DNA of 16,706 nucleotides from positions 1 through 16,706 of the forward strand of contig CAUZHN010000049.1 of assembly GCA_963579625.1 (NCBI GenBank). The letters are read 5' to 3'. The translations under genes and the position numbers were made by a program. The notes under the pieces were generated by a model. The model did no database searches. It saw nothing but the letters and a program-made list of their open reading frames with translations, and was not told where the DNA came from. The stretch comes from JAAXGI01 sp963579625 (lineage in GTDB: Bacteria; Gemmatimonadota; Gemmatimonadetes; Longimicrobiales; Gaopeijiaceae). Numbering within the stretch: the first letter of the stretch is position 1; each line of letters begins with the position of its first letter. Shown in pieces: positions 1-6,192 of the stretch.

Positions 1-1
1 T

Positions 2-358
2 GGGATCCCGCTTAGCCAGCTCTTATCGATGGATCGTATCGAAGCCCTCATTGATCGTACGCGGAAGGGCGGTGCGGAGATCGTGAGCTATTTGAAGACC
101 GGTAGCGCCTACTACGCCCCCTCCTCCTCCGCGGTTCAGATGGCGGAGGCGATCGCGAGGGACACGAACCGCATCCTCCCGTGCGCAGTCTACCTCGAAG
201 GGGAATACGGGGAGGAGGGGATTTTCCTCGGAGTTCCCTGCAAGCTTGGCGACGGCGGGCTGAAAGCCATCATTGAGGTCGAGCTTTCCGAGAAGGAGAG
301 GTCAGATCTCGCAAGCAGCGCGGAGTCCGTCCGGTCTACCATGGCCGCCTTGGACTGA
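2..358 (+). CDS. mdh: Malate dehydrogenase, C-terminal part (5'-truncated by window edge)
   Basis: The reading frame is open from base 2, so this is the last 118 codons of a gene that begins outside the window; the ATG at 29 is an internal methionine. Malate dehydrogenase interconverts malate and oxaloacetate with NAD in the cytoplasm (TCA cycle). The visible part matches the C-terminal domain of the LDH-like bacterial MDH family: GIPLSQLL at the very start, then KGGAEIVSYLKTGSAYYAP, LPCAVYLEGEYGEEG and a closing helix rich in Glu and Lys. The NAD-binding Rossmann domain and the catalytic His/Asp pair lie upstream and cannot be checked. The gene converges on dcd, with 38 bp between the two stop codons and no clear terminator hairpin. 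Recognition comes from remembered family motifs and is strong. Confidence 0.93.
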   Translation, partial: GIPLSQLLSMDRIEALIDRTRKGGAEIVSYLKTGSAYYAPSSSAVQMAEAIARDTNRILPCAVYLEGEYGEEGIFLGVPCKLGDGGLKAIIEVELSEKERSDLASSAESVRSTMAALD

Positions 359-396
359 AACCCTAATTGATCCGCAGAGCAAAGGCCACGGTCTAG

Positions 397-951
397 CTAC
401 AGCTTCGGTAGGGTTACCCCTATCTGATTCTGATACTTACCCTTCCGGTCTGCGTATGCGGTCTCCGGCTCCTCATCGCCCTGGAAGAAGATAAGCTGCG
501 CGATCCCCTCGTTCGCGTAGATCTTGGCGGGGAGTGGTGTCGTGTTCGATATTTCCAGCGTCAGGAAGCCCTGCCAGGTGGGCTCCAGTGGTGTGACGTT
601 GACGATGATGCCACAGCGTGCGTAGGTGCTCTTTCCGACGCAAAGAACCAGCGTGTCGCGTGGGATGCGGAAGAACTCGACGGTGCGGGCGAGTGCGAAG
701 GAGTTCGGTGGAATGATACAATTCTCCCCATTTACGTCCACAAAAGAACGTCCGTCAAACTCCTTGGGGTCGACGACAACGTTGTGCACATTCGTGAAGA
801 CCTTGAACTCGGGAGCTACGCGAATGTCGTATCCGTAGGACGACACCCCGTACGAGATGGTCCTGCCGCGAACCTGATCCGATTCGAAGGGTTCAATCAT
901 CCGGTGCTCTTTGGCCATTCTTCGGATCCAACGGTCGTTTCGGATCGACAT
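397..951 (-). CDS. dcd: dCTP deaminase
   Basis: The 184-residue product is a complete dCTP deaminase, which converts dCTP to dUTP and ammonia and so feeds dTMP synthesis in the cytoplasm. It belongs to the trimeric dUTPase-like fold. The N-terminus MSIRNDRWIRRMA is a typical Dcd start. The core GKSTYARCGIIVNVTPLEP carries Ser108 and Arg112, which correspond to E. coli Ser111 and Arg115. The catalytic glutamate (E. coli Glu138) is Glu133 in TLEISN. The loop before it is two residues shorter than in E. coli, as in the TPLEP-type subfamily. The C-terminus RKGKYQNQIGVTLPKL is the usual nucleotide-covering tail. Only a weak ribosome-binding sequence precedes the start, but the N-terminus fits the family. 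The gene is divergent from nuo and convergent with mdh. A bifunctional deaminase/dUTPase cannot be excluded from sequence alone. Confidence 0.95.
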   Translation of the reverse strand: MSIRNDRWIRRMAKEHRMIEPFESDQVRGRTISYGVSSYGYDIRVAPEFKVFTNVHNVVVDPKEFDGRSFVDVNGENCIIPPNSFALARTVEFFRIPRDTLVLCVGKSTYARCGIIVNVTPLEPTWQGFLTLEISNTTPLPAKIYANEGIAQLIFFQGDEEPETAYADRKGKYQNQIGVTLPKL

Positions 952-1099
952 TGATTCTCGCGTATGAAGCAGGTGAATACCGCGGGTGCGGCGAGTTTAG
1001 TCACCCTCCCAGGGATGTAACGCGCCGATAAGCCTACTGTGGCGCCGGGAGTATAGGACGGTAGAACACACCCACGAAAGGGGCCGATCGGAAGCACTT

Positions 1100-1135
1100 G
1101 GTACGAGCAAGTCGGATAGGACGATTGCTTGTGCT
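1100..1135 (+). other. Imperfect stem-loop in the dcd/nuoA intergenic region
   Basis: Bases 1100-1114 can pair with 1122-1135 to form 14 base pairs with a single bulged G (1111) and a 7-nt loop (1115-1121). Three of the pairs are G-U in plus-strand RNA, and these would be A-C mismatches in minus-strand RNA, so the fold favours a plus-strand transcript. It lies about 50 bp upstream of the predicted nuo promoter and has no U-tract, so it is not an ordinary terminator. Its function is unknown and it may be chance. Confidence 0.3.
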
Positions 1136-1187
1136 CCTTGATTCCCGAAATCTCTTGAATAATGGGGACAATGGCTCCGTTATCGGG

Positions 1188-1217
1188 TTGACACTTATTC
1201 CAGTGCTCGGGTAAATT
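1188..1217 (+). promoter_or_regulatory. Predicted sigma70-type promoter of the nuo operon
   Basis: A perfect -35 hexamer TTGACA lies at 1188-1193. With an 18-bp spacer it is followed by TAAATT at 1212-1217, a four-of-six match to TATAAT. A start site near 1224 would give a leader of roughly 40 nt before the nuoA ATG. It is the only plus-strand combination of this quality in the intergenic region. The -10 element is mediocre, and the sigma factor preference of this organism is unknown. Confidence 0.45.
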
Positions 1218-1265
1218 TCTGTCATCGTAAGTGAATGATTCCACAAAGTCTTCCAACGGATCGTC

Positions 1266-1622
1266 ATGGCGCCTAGCTATCTGCCGATCCTGATCCTTCT
1301 GGGTGTATCGGTGCTGAATGCGGTTGGGATGTTAGCAGCATCCCATATCCTGAATCCGCGTCGGATCACGCCGGAGAAGGAAATGCCTTATGAGTCGGGG
1401 ATGATCCCGCTCGGCGACACACGGGGCCGGTTCTCGGTCAAGTTCTACATGGTCGCTATCAGCTTCATTATCTTCGACCTTGAGGCCATCTTCCTCATCC
1501 CTTGGGCGGTGGAGATGCGGAGCCTGGGTTGGGCGGGATTCCTGGCGGTCTCCATCTTTACTGCGGTGCTCGTAGTCGGCCTGATCTATGAGTGGCGGAA
1601 AGGCGGGCTCGAGTGGGAATGA
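1266..1622 (+). CDS. nuoA: NADH-quinone oxidoreductase subunit A
   Basis: NuoA (118 residues, normal length) is a small membrane-arm subunit of complex I at the junction with the quinone site. Three membrane segments are visible at about residues 5-27, 60-82 and 88-108. The loop after the first segment has the family signature MPYESGMIPLG. The second segment contains the hallmark RFSVKFYMVAISFIIFDLE with the conserved acidic pair Asp71 and Glu73, followed by IPWA. The ATG is preceded by AACGGA, only a weak ribosome-binding match, but the start gives a standard N-terminus with a membrane helix. This is the first gene of the operon, with the predicted promoter just upstream. Its stop codon overlaps the start of nuoB (ATGA). 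Confidence 0.97.
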   Translation: MAPSYLPILILLGVSVLNAVGMLAASHILNPRRITPEKEMPYESGMIPLGDTRGRFSVKFYMVAISFIIFDLEAIFLIPWAVEMRSLGWAGFLAVSIFTAVLVVGLIYEWRKGGLEWE

Positions 1623-2293
1623 GTGAAAAACTGAGGTCTTCGACGGGCATAACCGGGGGTCTCTTCGGATCGGAGACGCCCACTTTCCTTACTACGAAGG
1701 TGGACTTCGTGGTGAACTGGGCTCGACGCAATTCTCTCTGGCCTATGCCCTTTGGAACGGCGTGCTGCGCGATCGAGATGATGGCGTCCGCTGCGTCCAA
1801 CCAGGATCTTGCCCGCTTCGGTATGGAGCGCATGGCCTTCTCTCCCAGACAGGCGGACGTCTTGATTTGTGCTGGTCGGGTTCCCTACAAACTAGCTCCT
1901 GTACTAAGGCGAATCTGGGATCAAATGCCGCAGCCAAAGTGGTGCGTGTCCATGGGCGCTTGTGCCTCGTCGGGTGGCGTCTTCGATGTGTACTCCATGG
2001 TGCAGGGCATCGACACCATTATCCCCGTTGATGTATACGTTCCCGGATGTCCTCCTCGGCCTGAGGGGCTGATCTACGGGCTGATGATGATCCAGGAGAA
2101 AATTCGGGGTGAATCATTGGCCCGGCATGCCGAGCACCGGTTCGAGGATCCCGATCAGGCGGGGCACCCCCAGGCAGACGAAAAGGAGGTCCGAGCACTC
2201 TCGGGACCGTTCGGAAACTCCACCCGACAAGACCGGACCAGTGGTCTGATAACCGAGGTAGGTTGCCGACCCTCTGATCAAGTCATTCCGTGA
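1619..2293 (+). CDS. nuoB: NADH-quinone oxidoreductase subunit B
   Basis: NuoB (224 residues) is the connecting-arm subunit that holds [4Fe-4S] cluster N2, the last electron carrier before quinone. The four N2 ligands are visible: the tandem Cys49-Cys50 in TACCAIEMM, Cys115 in SMGACASSGGVFD and Cys144 in YVPGCPPRPEGL. The start at 1619 overlaps the nuoA stop as ATGA. A frame-compatible start at 1592 would run back into nuoA and adds nothing conserved. The conserved core ends near residue 163; the last 60 or so residues form a hydrophilic, charged tail that many homologues lack. Its stop overlaps the nuoC GTG start (GTGA). Confidence 0.97.
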   Translation: MSEKLRSSTGITGGLFGSETPTFLTTKVDFVVNWARRNSLWPMPFGTACCAIEMMASAASNQDLARFGMERMAFSPRQADVLICAGRVPYKLAPVLRRIWDQMPQPKWCVSMGACASSGGVFDVYSMVQGIDTIIPVDVYVPGCPPRPEGLIYGLMMIQEKIRGESLARHAEHRFEDPDQAGHPQADEKEVRALSGPFGNSTRQDRTSGLITEVGCRPSDQVIP

Positions 2294-2943
2294 GTCAGAC
2301 AGGGAAGTCAAATGCAGCCGATTTGTCTGTCGAGGTACATCCGTCCGTTCAAGCTCTTCATGATTGGTTCGGGGTTGCCATTATTCGGGACGAAATCGTC
2401 GCGGGTGATGAGCACGTGGTTTATGTAGACGCATCGCGGATCACGGAGGTCCTCGGATGGCTCAAAGAGGTTCCCGAACACCTGTATGACTACCTCTCGG
2501 ATATCACAGCCGTCGACTATGGGGGGGGGCGTCCGATCCAAGTAGTCTATCAGCTCTTTTCCATCTCTCACCGACGATCCCTCAGAGTTAAGGCGGAGCT
2601 CCCGTTGTCGGCTCTTGAGATTGACTCTGCCGTTCCGCTTTGGGCTTCCGCGAATTGGCTCGAGCGGGAGGTTTACGACATGTTTGGGATTTCATTTAAA
2701 GGCCATCCCGATCTTCGGCGAATCCTAATGCCGGAGAACTATGCTGAGGGATATCCACTCAGGAAGGACTTTCCCCTGAGGGGTAGGTTCACGAGGGCCG
2801 AGCAAACGCAGCGTGCCCTGTCACAAGAGCCTGAAGACTACTACATCCCCGCAGATTTCGAGTGCGGTCGCAAGCCACAGTTGGTTCAGTGGCAGGAGAC
2901 GGGTGGGGAGCCCGAACCGGATGGGGACCCATCGGACCACTGA
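2290..2943 (+). CDS. nuoC: NADH-quinone oxidoreductase subunit C
   Basis: NuoC (217 residues, close to the usual 30-kDa-subunit size) is a cofactor-free structural subunit of the connecting arm that packs against NuoD. The family signature is clear near residues 125-160: EREVYDMFGISFKGHPDLRR, then ILMPENYAEGYPLRKDFPLR. The start is a GTG overlapping the nuoB stop (GTGA). There is no Shine-Dalgarno sequence upstream, which suggests translation coupled to nuoB. A run of nine G at 2521-2529 encodes Gly78-Gly80; the frame continues correctly through it. nuoC is separate from nuoD here, unlike the fused nuoCD gene of E. coli. The acidic Pro/Asp-rich C-terminus runs up to the TGATG junction with nuoD. 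Confidence 0.96.
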   Translation: MSQTGKSNAADLSVEVHPSVQALHDWFGVAIIRDEIVAGDEHVVYVDASRITEVLGWLKEVPEHLYDYLSDITAVDYGGGRPIQVVYQLFSISHRRSLRVKAELPLSALEIDSAVPLWASANWLEREVYDMFGISFKGHPDLRRILMPENYAEGYPLRKDFPLRGRFTRAEQTQRALSQEPEDYYIPADFECGRKPQLVQWQETGGEPEPDGDPSDH

Positions 2944-4220
2944 TGTCGAAGCGAACCGTGGAATACGAGGTCTCCCGCACTCCAGAGCTAGGGATGGATT
3001 TCCGCCCGCGGGAAGGGTTGATGTCGCCGGCAGAGCTGCCCGAACCCGACTTTGGGTCGGACAATATGCTGATCAACATTGGCCCTCAGCACCCCGCGAC
3101 CCATGGCGTCCTACGGTTAGTTCTGGAGCTGGATGGGGAAACTGTAGTCCGCTGCATCCCGCACATTGGCTATCTGCACTCTTCGTTCGAGAAGCTCGGG
3201 GAATACCGGGACTGGAACCAGATTGTCACTCTTACGGACCGGATAGACTATCTGGCCCCCCTGATCTACAACTGCGCCTACGTGATGGCCGTGGAGAAGA
3301 TGATGGGGGTTCAGGTCACTGAGCGCTGCAAGGTGGTCCGAGTGATCTGCATGGAGCTGGATAGAATCTTCTCGCATTTGCTCTGGTTGGGGACCTGGGC
3401 AATCGATGTTGGTGCGTTTACCCCGTTCCTGTACGCGTTCCAAGAGCGAGAGAGGGTTTATCACCTACACGATGCCTTCACGGGAGCTCGAATCACGACT
3501 TCGGCCACCCGAGTGGGCGGTATGATGGCGGACATCCCCGAGGGATGGGATCAAGGGGTGCGAGAGTTCGCGAACACCCTCCCAGATACGCTGGATGAGA
3601 TCGAGGCTCTGCTTACGACGAACGGAATTCACCTGGGCCGTAGTCAGGGAGTGGGTGTGATTTCGGGAGGAGAGGCGATCAACTCCGGTTTGTCCGGACC
3701 GAATCTCCGAGCCTCAGGCGTTCCCTACGACCTGCGAAAAGACAAGCCGTACTACGACTACGAGACATACGATTTCGAGGTCCCTGTCGGTGAGCATGGA
3801 GACTGCTACGACCGGTACATGGTACGCATAGAAGAGATGCGTCAGAGCTGTCTCCTCCTCCTTCAGGCACTCGATCGTCTTCCAGACGGGCCGATCAACG
3901 TGAACGATCCCAGAGTCGTGTTGCCCCGGAAGACGGACTGTATGAACGACATGGAGTCGATGATCCACCACTTCAAATTGGTTATGGACGGCCTAAAGAC
4001 ACCCCCGGGTGAGTCCTACTTCGCGGTCGAGGGGTCTAAGGGGGAACTCGGCATGTATGTGGTCAGCGATGGTGGCTCTAAGCCCGTTCGATGGAGAATC
4101 AGGCCCCCGTCGTTCATCAACCTGTCTGTGATATCCAAGCTCGTGGAGGGCGGGCTGCTTGCCGACGTGGTCATCGTGAACGCTAGTCTCGATATCGTCC
4201 TAGGGGAGATCGATCGGTGA
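2943..4220 (+). CDS. nuoD: NADH-quinone oxidoreductase subunit D
   Basis: NuoD (425 residues) is the 49-kDa connecting-arm subunit that forms the quinone-binding cavity together with NuoB. Conserved signatures include NIGPQHPATHGVLRL, HIGYLHSSFEK, ARITTSATRVGG, GPNLRASGVPYDLRK, GELGMYVVSDGG and the terminal GEIDR. The two residues that bind the quinone head group in the Thermus enzyme (His38 and Tyr87) correspond to His54 and Tyr103, with identical spacing. The start chosen is the ATG at 2943, which shares one base with the nuoC stop (TGATG). A frame-compatible GTG at 2862 would overlap nuoC by 82 bases and encode an unconserved Gly/Trp-rich leader. Its stop overlaps the GTG of nuoE. Confidence 0.97.
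   Translation: MSKRTVEYEVSRTPELGMDFRPREGLMSPAELPEPDFGSDNMLINIGPQHPATHGVLRLVLELDGETVVRCIPHIGYLHSSFEKLGEYRDWNQIVTLTDRIDYLAPLIYNCAYVMAVEKMMGVQVTERCKVVRVICMELDRIFSHLLWLGTWAIDVGAFTPFLYAFQERERVYHLHDAFTGARITTSATRVGGMMADIPEGWDQGVREFANTLPDTLDEIEALLTTNGIHLGRSQGVGVISGGEAINSGLSGPNLRASGVPYDLRKDKPYYDYETYDFEVPVGEHGDCYDRYMVRIEEMRQSCLLLLQALDRLPDGPINVNDPRVVLPRKTDCMNDMESMIHHFKLVMDGLKTPPGESYFAVEGSKGELGMYVVSDGGSKPVRWRIRPPSFINLSVISKLVEGGLLADVVIVNASLDIVLGEIDR
4202..4208 (+). promoter_or_regulatory. Ribosome-binding site of nuoE
   Basis: AGGGGAG lies 8 nt before the GTG at 4217, inside the end of nuoD. It supports the long form of NuoE over an internal GTG at 4334, which has its own GGAG 7 nt upstream. Confidence 0.6.
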
Positions 4221-4897
4221 GCGAGTCGGGAGTGGAAGCCCAAACCGGGGAGATCCCTTTCCGTAATCCTGGGTGGGCTGGGAACACTGGTGAATTCGAT
4301 CTTACCGAAGCGCAGGTACGTGGGAGTGACTATGTGGGGGTGACCCCAGCCGATGGTGGGCATCCCTGTGCTGCCTCCGCCCATCCCTACCTTCTTCCTG
4401 ACAAGGATCCTTCCGCTCCCCTTTTCGAAGGTCCGTACGAAAAGCGGCTGAAGAAGATCCTCTCGCGCTATCCGGATTTGCGTGCTGCCCTCATCCCTGT
4501 CCTCAATCTGGCCCACGAGCTCCGTGGCCACATTTCGGAAGAGACGATGGGCGAGGTTGGGGAGGTGTTGGGACTCTCGTACGCCTATGTCCGTGGAGTA
4601 GTGTCATTCTACACCATGTACAACAAGCGGCCCGTCGGCCGCTTCTTGATTCAGGTGTGCACAAATATTTCCTGCAACCTCTGCGGAGGAGAAGATGTCC
4701 TGTCCGCCTTCCTCGAACAGATCGGGACGCAGCTAGGAGAGACCTCTGAGGACGGTTTGTTCACGGTCATGGAAGTGGAGTGCCTGGCTGCATGCGGTTT
4801 TCCGACGGCGGTGCAGATCAATTCTCTCTACTTTGAAAACGTCTCGTCGGCGGATGTCCCGGGGGTTCTCGCCCGGCTCAGAGCGGAGGCGGAGTAG
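4217..4897 (+). CDS. nuoE: NADH-quinone oxidoreductase subunit E
   Basis: NuoE (226 residues) is the 24-kDa thioredoxin-like subunit of the NADH module and binds [2Fe-2S] cluster N1a. The ligands are Cys148 and Cys153 in VCTNISCNLCGG and Cys189 and Cys193 in ECLAACGFP. The helical domain starts near residue 73 (YEKRLKKILSRYPD). The roughly 70 residues before it are a hydrophilic extension absent from typical 160-170-residue homologues. The GTG start overlaps the nuoD stop (GTGA) and has a strong Shine-Dalgarno sequence. A shorter form from GTG 4334 (187 residues) is possible because a GGAG also precedes it, but the extension is open and in frame throughout. The stop shares one base with the nuoF GTG. 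Confidence 0.95.
   Translation: MSESGVEAQTGEIPFRNPGWAGNTGEFDLTEAQVRGSDYVGVTPADGGHPCAASAHPYLLPDKDPSAPLFEGPYEKRLKKILSRYPDLRAALIPVLNLAHELRGHISEETMGEVGEVLGLSYAYVRGVVSFYTMYNKRPVGRFLIQVCTNISCNLCGGEDVLSAFLEQIGTQLGETSEDGLFTVMEVECLAACGFPTAVQINSLYFENVSSADVPGVLARLRAEAE
4885..4889 (+). promoter_or_regulatory. Ribosome-binding site of nuoF
   Basis: GGAGG with a 7-nt spacer precedes the GTG at 4897. It fixes the nuoF start at the codon that shares one base with the nuoE stop (TAGTG). Confidence 0.65.
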
Positions 4898-6189
4898 TGG
4901 CATATCCCTACACTCATGAGAAGGAAGTGCGGATTCTCAGCAGTGGCTGGGGAGATCCCCGGTCCCGAACGCTCGAGGGATGGAGAGCTTTAGGGGGATA
5001 CAAGGGGTTGGTGAAAGGGTTCGAAATGGGGCGGGATGAGGTTATCGAAACAGTCAAGCAGTCCGGTCTACGGGGTCGGGGGGGCGCGGGCTTCCCAACA
5101 GGTATGAAGTGGTCGTTCATGCCGAAGGAAAAGAACGGCCTTCACTACCTTTGTTGTAATGCAGATGAGGCTGAGCCGGGGACCTTCAAGGACCGAGAGT
5201 TGATTCGCTGGACTCCTCATCAGGTCATCGAAGGGTGTCTGATTGCTGCCTATGCCATTCAGGCCGATCACGTCTACATCTATTGCAGGGGAGAGTTCTT
5301 CGAGGCCAATCAGGTCTTGGCACGTGCGGTGGAGGAGGCGTACGAGGCGGGCATCGCGGGAGAGGACATCCAGGGCTCGGGAGTCTCGATCGACCTGACG
5401 GTGCACCAGGGGGCGGGCGCCTATATCTGCGGGGAAGAAACCGCACTCATGGAGTCTCTCGAGGGTCGGCGAGGCCTTCCTAGGATCAAGCCGCCTTTTC
5501 CCGCGGCAGTCGGGGTCTTCGGTCAGCCCACCACGATCAACAATGTGGAGACCCTTTGCGCGATTCCTCACATCATCAGGCATGGCGGAGAGTGGTACCG
5601 CCAGTGGGGAACCGAGAAGAGCCCTGGGACCAAGCTCTTCTGTGTTAGTGGGCACGTGTGTCGGCCGGGAAACTACGAGCTTCCCATGGGCTTTCCAATG
5701 AACGACCTGATCCACGAGGTGTGCGGAGGTATCCGGGACGGCAGGCAGCTGAAGGCGGTGATCCCAGGGGGGGCCTCAGTGCCCATCATGGATGCCGAGG
5801 AGTGCGACGGATGTGAGCTTTGCTACGAGGGTGTAATTGAAAGGGGGTCGATGCTGGGCTGTGCTTCCGTCATCGTCATGGATGACACGACCAACATCGT
5901 AAGGCAGGTTCGTCGGATGGTCGACTTCTTCGCACATGAGTCATGCGGTCAGTGCACCCCCTGCAGAGAGGGGACGACCTGGCTATCGCGGATCCTGCGT
6001 AGGATCGAGGAAGGGAAGGGGACCGAGCAGGATCTGGACACCCTTCTCGATCTGGGAGAAAAGATGACTGGAACGACCATCTGCGTTCTCTCGGACTCCG
6101 CTGCTGCCCCGGTCGCCTCGTCGATCCAGAAGTTCAAGGAGGACTACCTTGCCCTGATCCGAAGAGGTGAGGCGGTGGGGGCCGTCTGA
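4897..6189 (+). CDS. nuoF: NADH-quinone oxidoreductase subunit F (NADH- and FMN-binding)
   Basis: NuoF (430 residues, normal length) is the 51-kDa subunit that oxidises NADH through FMN and passes electrons to [4Fe-4S] cluster N3. The FMN loop is GLRGRGGAGFPTGMKW (58-72), followed by NADEAEPGTFKDR (88-100) and the glycine-rich NADH-binding segment GAGAYICGEETALMESLEG (172-190). N3 ligands are Cys350, Cys353 and Cys356 in ESCGQCTPCREG and Cys396 in TTICVLSD. Unusually, the protein has 17 cysteines. They include C-x2-C-x2-C (Cys303, 306, 309) and Cys322 in the stretch before GSMLG, where remembered homologues have no such cluster. The GTG start overlaps the nuoE stop and has a good GGAGG. nuoG follows after 3 nt. 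Confidence 0.98.
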   Translation: MAYPYTHEKEVRILSSGWGDPRSRTLEGWRALGGYKGLVKGFEMGRDEVIETVKQSGLRGRGGAGFPTGMKWSFMPKEKNGLHYLCCNADEAEPGTFKDRELIRWTPHQVIEGCLIAAYAIQADHVYIYCRGEFFEANQVLARAVEEAYEAGIAGEDIQGSGVSIDLTVHQGAGAYICGEETALMESLEGRRGLPRIKPPFPAAVGVFGQPTTINNVETLCAIPHIIRHGGEWYRQWGTEKSPGTKLFCVSGHVCRPGNYELPMGFPMNDLIHEVCGGIRDGRQLKAVIPGGASVPIMDAEECDGCELCYEGVIERGSMLGCASVIVMDDTTNIVRQVRRMVDFFAHESCGQCTPCREGTTWLSRILRRIEEGKGTEQDLDTLLDLGEKMTGTTICVLSDSAAAPVASSIQKFKEDYLALIRRGEAVGAV

Positions 6190-6192
6190 GGT

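Larger units (their letters stand above)
952..1265. other. Divergent intergenic region between dcd and nuoA
   Basis: This 314-bp stretch separates the dcd start (minus strand) from the nuoA start (plus strand) and must carry promoters for both directions. I see a good plus-strand promoter candidate at 1188-1217 and an imperfect stem-loop at 1100-1135. The open frames in it, including two overlapping antisense ones between about 897 and 1267 and an 18-codon one at 964-1020, have no recognisable protein features or ribosome-binding sites. There is no tRNA-like T-loop sequence or other RNA gene that I can recognise. Confidence 0.7.

Noticed and set aside
29..358. A separate small hypothetical gene starting at ATG 29.
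   Set aside because: The frame is open upstream to base 2 and the upstream residues (GIPLSQLL) match malate dehydrogenase, so ATG 29 is internal to a truncated mdh.
359..415. Inverted repeat AACCCTA/TAGGGTT (359-365 and 409-415) as a bidirectional terminator between mdh and dcd.
   Set aside because: The 7-bp stem would enclose 43 nt, extends into dcd coding sequence and has no T-tract.
964..1020. An 18-codon plus-strand frame (MKQVNTAGAASLVTLPGM).
   Set aside because: It lies just outside the dcd start with no Shine-Dalgarno sequence and no relation to nuoA; it is expected by chance.
897..1267. Two overlapping minus-strand open frames (119 and 77 codons) in the dcd/nuoA intergenic region.
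   Set aside because: They have no recognisable motif or ribosome-binding site; one runs into dcd in another frame and both cover the expected promoter region.
1592..1618. Upstream in-frame start for nuoB.
   Set aside because: It would overlap nuoA by about 30 bases and adds unconserved residues; the ATGA overlap at 1619 is the standard arrangement.
2862..2942. Upstream GTG start for nuoD.
   Set aside because: It overlaps nuoC by 82 bases and encodes a Gly/Trp-rich leader unlike NuoD; the TGATG junction at 2943 is more plausible.
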